Shown piece after piece: positions 12,492 to 15,809 of a stretch of DNA of 15,809 nt. Source of the DNA: Thermodesulfobacteriota bacterium (lineage in GTDB: Bacteria > Desulfobacterota > DSM-4660 > Desulfatiglandales > Desulfatiglandaceae); assembly GCA_028278625.1 (NCBI GenBank), contig JANQDY010000216.1:1-15809 (forward strand). Direction: 5' to 3'. Position 1 is the first letter of the stretch, and every line of letters begins with the position of its first letter. Below the pieces are notes generated by a model. It did not search any database and was not told the origin of the DNA. It saw only the letters and a list, made by a program, of their open reading frames with translations. A program made the position numbers and the translations under genes.

Positions 12492-13644
12492 GATACTCCG
12501 GGCAAAAATGAGCAAAACGACCGAAGTCCTTTCCCAAGAGAGAGAGGCGCTTCATAAGACCAGTGGCTTTCTGGATAGCATCCTGGAAAATTCCCGCGAT
12601 ATCATTTTCAGGACGGATCCCGATGGTGCGCTGGTTTTTTTTAGCAGTGGGGGAGAATCGGCCCTGGGCTACAGGTCCGAAGAAGTGATGGGACGGCCCG
12701 CGGAAGATCTGGCTCTGGAACCCCTCGATCTCAAGACCCTGATGGATCGCTGTCGCGTGGAAAAAGAGACCGTCCGTGAAGACATTCCCTTGCGGCACAA
12801 AGACGGGGACACTGTCCATTGTCGAATGGTTCTGGCGCCATTGAGCGACTCCCTTGGCGCCGTCACCGGTGTGGCCGGCATCTGTATAGACATGACCGCC
12901 TGGCGGAAGTTTAAGGAGGACCTCATTCGAGTGGACCGTTTGGCGGAGGTGGGTCGGATCGCTTCCGGAATCGTGCATGAACTGAACAATCCGGTCGCCG
13001 TGATCGGAGAGATTGCCGGCTGGATCGGAGCGGTGGCAAGCGATGCCAAAGGGCTCGAAGAGGAAGACCGAGAAGAAATCAAGACGTCGGTCCGTCATAT
13101 CGGAGAGCAGACCAAGCGATGCCGCAACATTACCGGTCAACTGCTCAGCTTTGTGCGGGAATCAAAACTGGCCACAACTTCACTGGATGCCCATGAACTT
13201 TTGAAGGGAACCGTCAACCTGCTGACACCCGAGTTGAAGTTTACGGATGTGGAAATCGTTTACAATTTCGCCCAGGGTCCGGTGATTATCGATTCAGATA
13301 AACAGCTGCTGGAACAGGTTTTTGTAAACTTCATCAGCAATGCCGTCTATGCGGTGAAGGAAAAAGGGAAGAAAAGGGGTCAAATCACCCTTGAAACCTA
13401 CTTGGATGATGCCGGCGATTCCCCCATGGTGGAGATCAAGATCTCGGACACAGGAGTGGGCATTAGTAAGGCCGATCAGAAGAAGATCTACGAATATTTT
13501 TTTACAACCAAACCACCCGGCAAAGGGACGGGCTTGGGCCTTCCCATCAGCCGTGATATCATTGAGAACCTGGGAGGAAGTCTTTCGTTCGAAAGTGAAC
13601 CGGGAGAAGGGACGACCTTTACCGTCCGTCTACCGGTATCCTGA
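12478..13644 (+). CDS. PAS-domain sensor histidine kinase
   Basis: This 388-residue kinase lacks membrane segments and so is probably cytoplasmic. A short coiled N-terminus is followed by a PAS domain (about 30-145; FLDSILENSRDIIFRTDPDG is a typical opening), a HisKA dimerisation domain with the phosphorylated histidine His167 in GIVHELNNPVAV, and an HATPase_c domain. The ATP-binding motifs are complete: N-box around NFISNAV (284-290), G1 DTGVGIS (324-330), F-box YEYFFTTK (338-345) and G2 GKGTGLGL (348-355). The start at 12478 overlaps the response regulator by 14 bases and has AGGA just upstream; an in-frame ATG at 12508 has no ribosome site and is less likely. The adjacent receiver protein is its obvious partner. 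The PAS ligand is unknown; no heme or flavin signature could be judged. Confidence 0.9.
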   Translation: MESSEILRAKMSKTTEVLSQEREALHKTSGFLDSILENSRDIIFRTDPDGALVFFSSGGESALGYRSEEVMGRPAEDLALEPLDLKTLMDRCRVEKETVREDIPLRHKDGDTVHCRMVLAPLSDSLGAVTGVAGICIDMTAWRKFKEDLIRVDRLAEVGRIASGIVHELNNPVAVIGEIAGWIGAVASDAKGLEEEDREEIKTSVRHIGEQTKRCRNITGQLLSFVRESKLATTSLDAHELLKGTVNLLTPELKFTDVEIVYNFAQGPVIIDSDKQLLEQVFVNFISNAVYAVKEKGKKRGQITLETYLDDAGDSPMVEIKISDTGVGISKADQKKIYEYFFTTKPPGKGTGLGLPISRDIIENLGGSLSFESEPGEGTTFTVRLPVS

Positions 13645-13735
13645 AACATTCACCATCAGCCAGACAGGATCGTATTGTTAGCTTGTTAAGTGTGAGCGTC
13701 ACCTGAAGGTACTCTTTAAAGAAAGGGGTCATTTT

Positions 13736-14317
13736 TTGAAAGAGCGTCCGGCAGAAAACAAGGCTTTCGAACCTTCAAACACGTTTGGCGTAAAACCCGC
13801 CGGCCCTTCCGGCCATCATGCTGCAAACCCCGTTTTTACCCGCATCATGACTTTCATTGCCCTGTTGTGTCTCTGGGTTATTTTATCCGGAAGATTTGAT
13901 CTGTTTCACCTGGCTCTGGGGGTCATTTCCTGCGTCCTCGTGACCATCTTTTCCGGTGATCTTCTGTTTCCGGAATCGAGAACGGGTGGCTTTTTCCGCC
14001 ATATAGGACAAGTGATCTACTATGCCCCCTGGCTGTTGTACCAGGTTTTCCTGGCAAACCTCCATGTCATGTATCTGGTGTTCCATCCGCGAATGATGGA
14101 TTTGATCGACCCACAGATTATCCGGTTCGACAGCCGGCTCAAAAAAGAGATTTCGCTGGTAACCTTTGCCAATTCCATTACCCTCACCCCCGGTACCATC
14201 ACCATATACGTTTCGGTGAATGGCGGCTTTCAGGTGCATGCCATTGACAGAACATCCGGAGAAGCGCTTCCGGGGGAGATGGAAAGAAGGGTTGCAAAAG
14301 CATTTGAGGATGAATGA
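13736..14317 (+). CDS. mrpE: Mrp/Mnh-type Na+/H+ antiporter subunit E
   Basis: This is a small membrane subunit of the Mrp multisubunit cation/proton antiporter (equivalent to MbhA of membrane-bound hydrogenases). The 193-residue product has a hydrophilic N-terminal stretch (1-37), then hydrophobic segments from about 38-75 and 90-115, and a cytoplasmic end. FANSITLTPGT (about 145-155) is the MrpE family signature. A TTG start at 13736 is chosen because GAAAGGGG (13721-13728) lies seven bases upstream, whereas the in-frame ATG at 13847 has no ribosome site. The family usually starts near that ATG, so the first 37 residues could be an extension or a mis-start. It is the first gene of the operon, 91 bases after the kinase gene, and its stop overlaps the mrpF start (ATGA). 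Confidence 0.88.
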   Translation: MKERPAENKAFEPSNTFGVKPAGPSGHHAANPVFTRIMTFIALLCLWVILSGRFDLFHLALGVISCVLVTIFSGDLLFPESRTGGFFRHIGQVIYYAPWLLYQVFLANLHVMYLVFHPRMMDLIDPQIIRFDSRLKKEISLVTFANSITLTPGTITIYVSVNGGFQVHAIDRTSGEALPGEMERRVAKAFEDE

Positions 14318-14604
14318 TGGATAGCTTTTTTCTCTATACGGGACTGTTTTTATGTCTTTTGATGGTTGCCTCCCTTTACCGGTCGGTTTTCGGTCCGACG
14401 GTTCTGGATCGATTGATCGGTGTCAATGCCATCGGAACGAAGACCGTTATCCTCCTTCTTCTCATTGGCTTGGTTTATGGACGACTGGACATGTTTGTGG
14501 ACATTGCCCTTGCCTACGCGCTGCTCAATTTTGTGGCGGTTCTGGCCGCCTCCCGTTATTTTCAGAAGCGCAAAGGCCTGTACGAGGAACCACCTTACAA
14601 ATAA
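14314..14604 (+). CDS. mrpF: Mrp/Mnh-type Na+/H+ antiporter subunit F
   Basis: This 96-residue protein has three hydrophobic segments, as expected for MrpF (MbhB in hydrogenase nomenclature). The family motif is clear: GPTVLDRLIGVNAIGTK (about 27-43), followed by DIALAYALLNFVA. The ATG at 14314 overlaps the mrpE stop in ATGA, indicating translational coupling; a second in-frame ATG follows immediately at 14317. MrpF is a core membrane subunit of the antiporter complex. The product ends in a short charged tail. A 63-base gap with a small inverted repeat (14628-14644) separates it from mrpG. Confidence 0.9.
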   Translation: MMDSFFLYTGLFLCLLMVASLYRSVFGPTVLDRLIGVNAIGTKTVILLLLIGLVYGRLDMFVDIALAYALLNFVAVLAASRYFQKRKGLYEEPPYK

Positions 14605-14627
14605 TCCGCAGAACCGGATCTTTGTGC

Positions 14628-14644
14628 ATTGAATAGAGTTCAAT
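14628..14644 (+). repeat. Small inverted repeat between mrpF and mrpG
   Basis: ATTGAA (14628-14633) and TTCAAT (14639-14644) form a perfect six-base-pair stem with a five-base loop in the only sizeable gap of the mrp operon. It is AT-rich and weak, has no T-run, and may be chance or a minor mRNA-processing element. Confidence 0.25.
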
Positions 14645-14667
14645 TGAATTAAAGTCTAGGAGGGCCG

Positions 14668-14997
14668 ATGATCATCAACGGAATCGTAATATTGCTCTTT
14701 ATATGCGGGCTGGCATTTTTCACCGGAGGTGCGGTGGGCATCATTCGTTTTCCGGATTTCTATACCCGCCTTCATCCGGCCGGAAAGATGGATACCCTGG
14801 GTTCGCTTCTCATGGTCTTTGCCGTGGCCCTTTACAATCTACAGGGTTTCTCATGGCCGGCCCTGCTCACAAGCCTCAAGATACTGTTGATCATCCTCTT
14901 CATATTCATACTGAACCCCACCGCCACCCACGCCATTGTGGATGCCGGCTTCAGGGCCGGTATGAGGCCCTGGACAAAAAAGGACAGGGGGAAATAG
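14668..14997 (+). CDS. mrpG: Mrp/Mnh-type Na+/H+ antiporter subunit G
   Basis: This 109-residue membrane protein with three hydrophobic segments matches MrpG (MbhC). The motif GIIRFPDFYTRLHPAGK (about 24-40) followed by DTLGS is diagnostic. The start is well supported by AGGAGGG (14658-14664), three bases before the ATG. The next gene begins three bases after its stop. In Mrp complexes MrpG sits with E and F beside the MrpA module; a role in assembly or ion passage is known only in general terms. Confidence 0.9.
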   Translation: MIINGIVILLFICGLAFFTGGAVGIIRFPDFYTRLHPAGKMDTLGSLLMVFAVALYNLQGFSWPALLTSLKILLIILFIFILNPTATHAIVDAGFRAGMRPWTKKDRGK

Positions 14998-15000
14998 GGC

Positions 15001-15246
15001 ATGATCTGGGAACTGGACCTGGCCATTCTGATTCTGGTGATTGTGGCGGCCATCGGTGCCATCATGGTGAAAGACCTGCTGGGCTGTGCCATTTTGTTTG
15101 GCGCCTACAGCTTTCTCATGTGTCTGCTGTGGGCCATCATGGGTGCAGTGGACGTGGCCTTTACCGAGGCATCGGTGGGGGCGGGCGTCAGTACGGTCTT
15201 TTTTGTGGCCGCCGTTTTTCGAACCACCCGGAGGACGAAAGATTGA
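15001..15246 (+). CDS. MbhD-like subunit (DUF4040; separate C-terminal piece of MrpA)
   Basis: This 81-residue protein has two or three hydrophobic segments. It corresponds to MbhD of Pyrococcus-type membrane-bound hydrogenase, a domain that is fused to the C-terminus of MrpA in classic antiporters. DLLGCAILFGAYSFLMCLLW and VDVAFTEASVGAGVSTVFF (about 52-70) fit the DUF4040 pattern, including the conserved acidic T-E-A segment that is thought to take part in the proton/ion path. It starts three bases after the mrpG stop and its own stop overlaps the next start (TTGA). Its presence as a separate gene shows that this operon is Mbh-like. Confidence 0.85.
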   Translation: MIWELDLAILILVIVAAIGAIMVKDLLGCAILFGAYSFLMCLLWAIMGAVDVAFTEASVGAGVSTVFFVAAVFRTTRRTKD

Positions 15247-15809
15247 AGACGATCAGTCTGATCATCGTTGTTTTAGCAGGAGCACTTCTTTTTTACGCGA
15301 CCCAGGATTTTCCATCCTGGGGCGACCCCGCATCCCCCGCCAGTACCCACATTGCCACTTATCATCTGGACAAAGCCTATGAAGAGACGTCGGTTCCCAA
15401 CGTCGTGACAGCCGTGCTGGCGGACTATCGGAGCTTCGACACCATGTTTGAGACCGGTGTTATTTTTTGCGCCGGCCTTGGCTGTTTCGTACTCCTCCGG
15501 CTCTTCAGAACACGAGACGAGGACACCTATTATCGACATATTTCCACGGGAATCACCCTGCACATCAAGCGGGGCAGAATACCTGACGCATCCAAGGAGT
15601 TTGAACGGATCGACACCCTGTGGACGCCCTACGACCTGATCGTCAAGAACGTTTGCAGAATCCTGGCGCCTTTTGTTCAGCTCTTTGCGCTCTATGTCAT
15701 CGCCCATGGTCACCACAGCCCCGGAGGTGGCTTTCAGGGGGGCGTGATCCTGGGTGCCAGCGTGATTCTCATGGCCATCAGCCACGACATGCGGACTGCC
15801 CTTGCCCGC
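15243..15809 (+). CDS. MbhE-MrpB fusion subunit (3' end outside window)
   Basis: The frame is open from a TTG at 15243, overlapping the previous stop, to the window edge (189 codons, no stop). Residues about 1-90 match MbhE, the last piece of MrpA: a signal-anchor-like hydrophobic start, then GDPASPASTHIATYHLDKAYE and SVPNVVTAVLADYRSFDT (about 58-75), and a second membrane segment. After a charged, about 30-residue link, residues about 143-189 match the start of MrpB (MbhF), with the signature FALYVIAHGHHSPGGGFQGG. No ATG is available near the start, so TTG is inferred from the coupling and the match to the family N-terminus. MbhE and MrpB are separate in Pyrococcus; here they are in one open frame. 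The rest of MrpB and probably mrpC and mrpD lie to the right. Confidence 0.82.
   Translation, partial: MKTISLIIVVLAGALLFYATQDFPSWGDPASPASTHIATYHLDKAYEETSVPNVVTAVLADYRSFDTMFETGVIFCAGLGCFVLLRLFRTRDEDTYYRHISTGITLHIKRGRIPDASKEFERIDTLWTPYDLIVKNVCRILAPFVQLFALYVIAHGHHSPGGGFQGGVILGASVILMAISHDMRTALAR

Noticed and set aside
13692..13702. GTGA-GCG-TCAC inverted repeat upstream of mrpE, CRP-like at first sight
   Set aside because: The half-sites are only three bases apart, whereas CRP sites need six; no matching promoter boxes at proper spacing were seen.

Overview
The window looks like a chromosomal stretch from a Gram-negative, anaerobe-like bacterium, most plausibly a delta-proteobacterium (Desulfobacterota). 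The clues are a lipoprotein built of delta-60-type repeats, a cobalamin-type radical SAM enzyme, a single-domain response regulator paired with a PAS histidine kinase, an Mrp antiporter operon in the gene order of membrane-bound hydrogenases (Mbh), and clear Shine-Dalgarno sites. This placement is an inference; no rRNA or marker gene is present. I found no tRNA, rRNA, CRISPR array, insertion sequence or phage gene.

Layout. (1) 2-3978, plus strand: the C-terminal part of a SNF2-family helicase, then a seven-repeat lipoprotein and an acyl-CoA dehydrogenase, with gaps of 39 and 17 bases that suggest co-transcription. (2) 4032-9892, minus strand: a tight three-gene unit read right to left, comprising an LPG-synthase-TM/UPF0104 (MprF/AglD flippase-like) membrane protein, a very unusual fusion of a B12-type radical SAM enzyme to a DegT/ArnB-type sugar aminotransferase, and a GtrA-GT39 (ArnT-like) polytopic glycosyltransferase. 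(3) 9893-10174: a 282-base divergent intergenic region with four tandem 11-base repeats. (4) 10175-11788, plus: an orphan IlvB-like thiamine-diphosphate enzyme with a serine at a normal metal-ligand position. (5) 11893-13644: a promoter followed by a response regulator and an overlapping PAS histidine kinase. (6) 13736 to the window end: mrpE, mrpF, mrpG, an MbhD-like subunit and the start of an MbhE-MrpB fusion, which runs off the edge.

How the parts may work together. The minus-strand operon is the most interesting part. A PLP sugar aminotransferase, a GT39 transferase that would use a polyprenyl-phosphate sugar, and two candidate lipid-handling modules (GtrA and UPF0104) together resemble the logic of aminoarabinose addition to lipid A (ArnB, ArnT, flippase), with an added radical SAM step fused to the aminotransferase. 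That pathway is inferred from family membership and gene arrangement; the substrates are unknown. The Mrp/Mbh genes would form part of a cation/proton antiporter module, stand-alone or attached to a hydrogenase-like complex encoded downstream.
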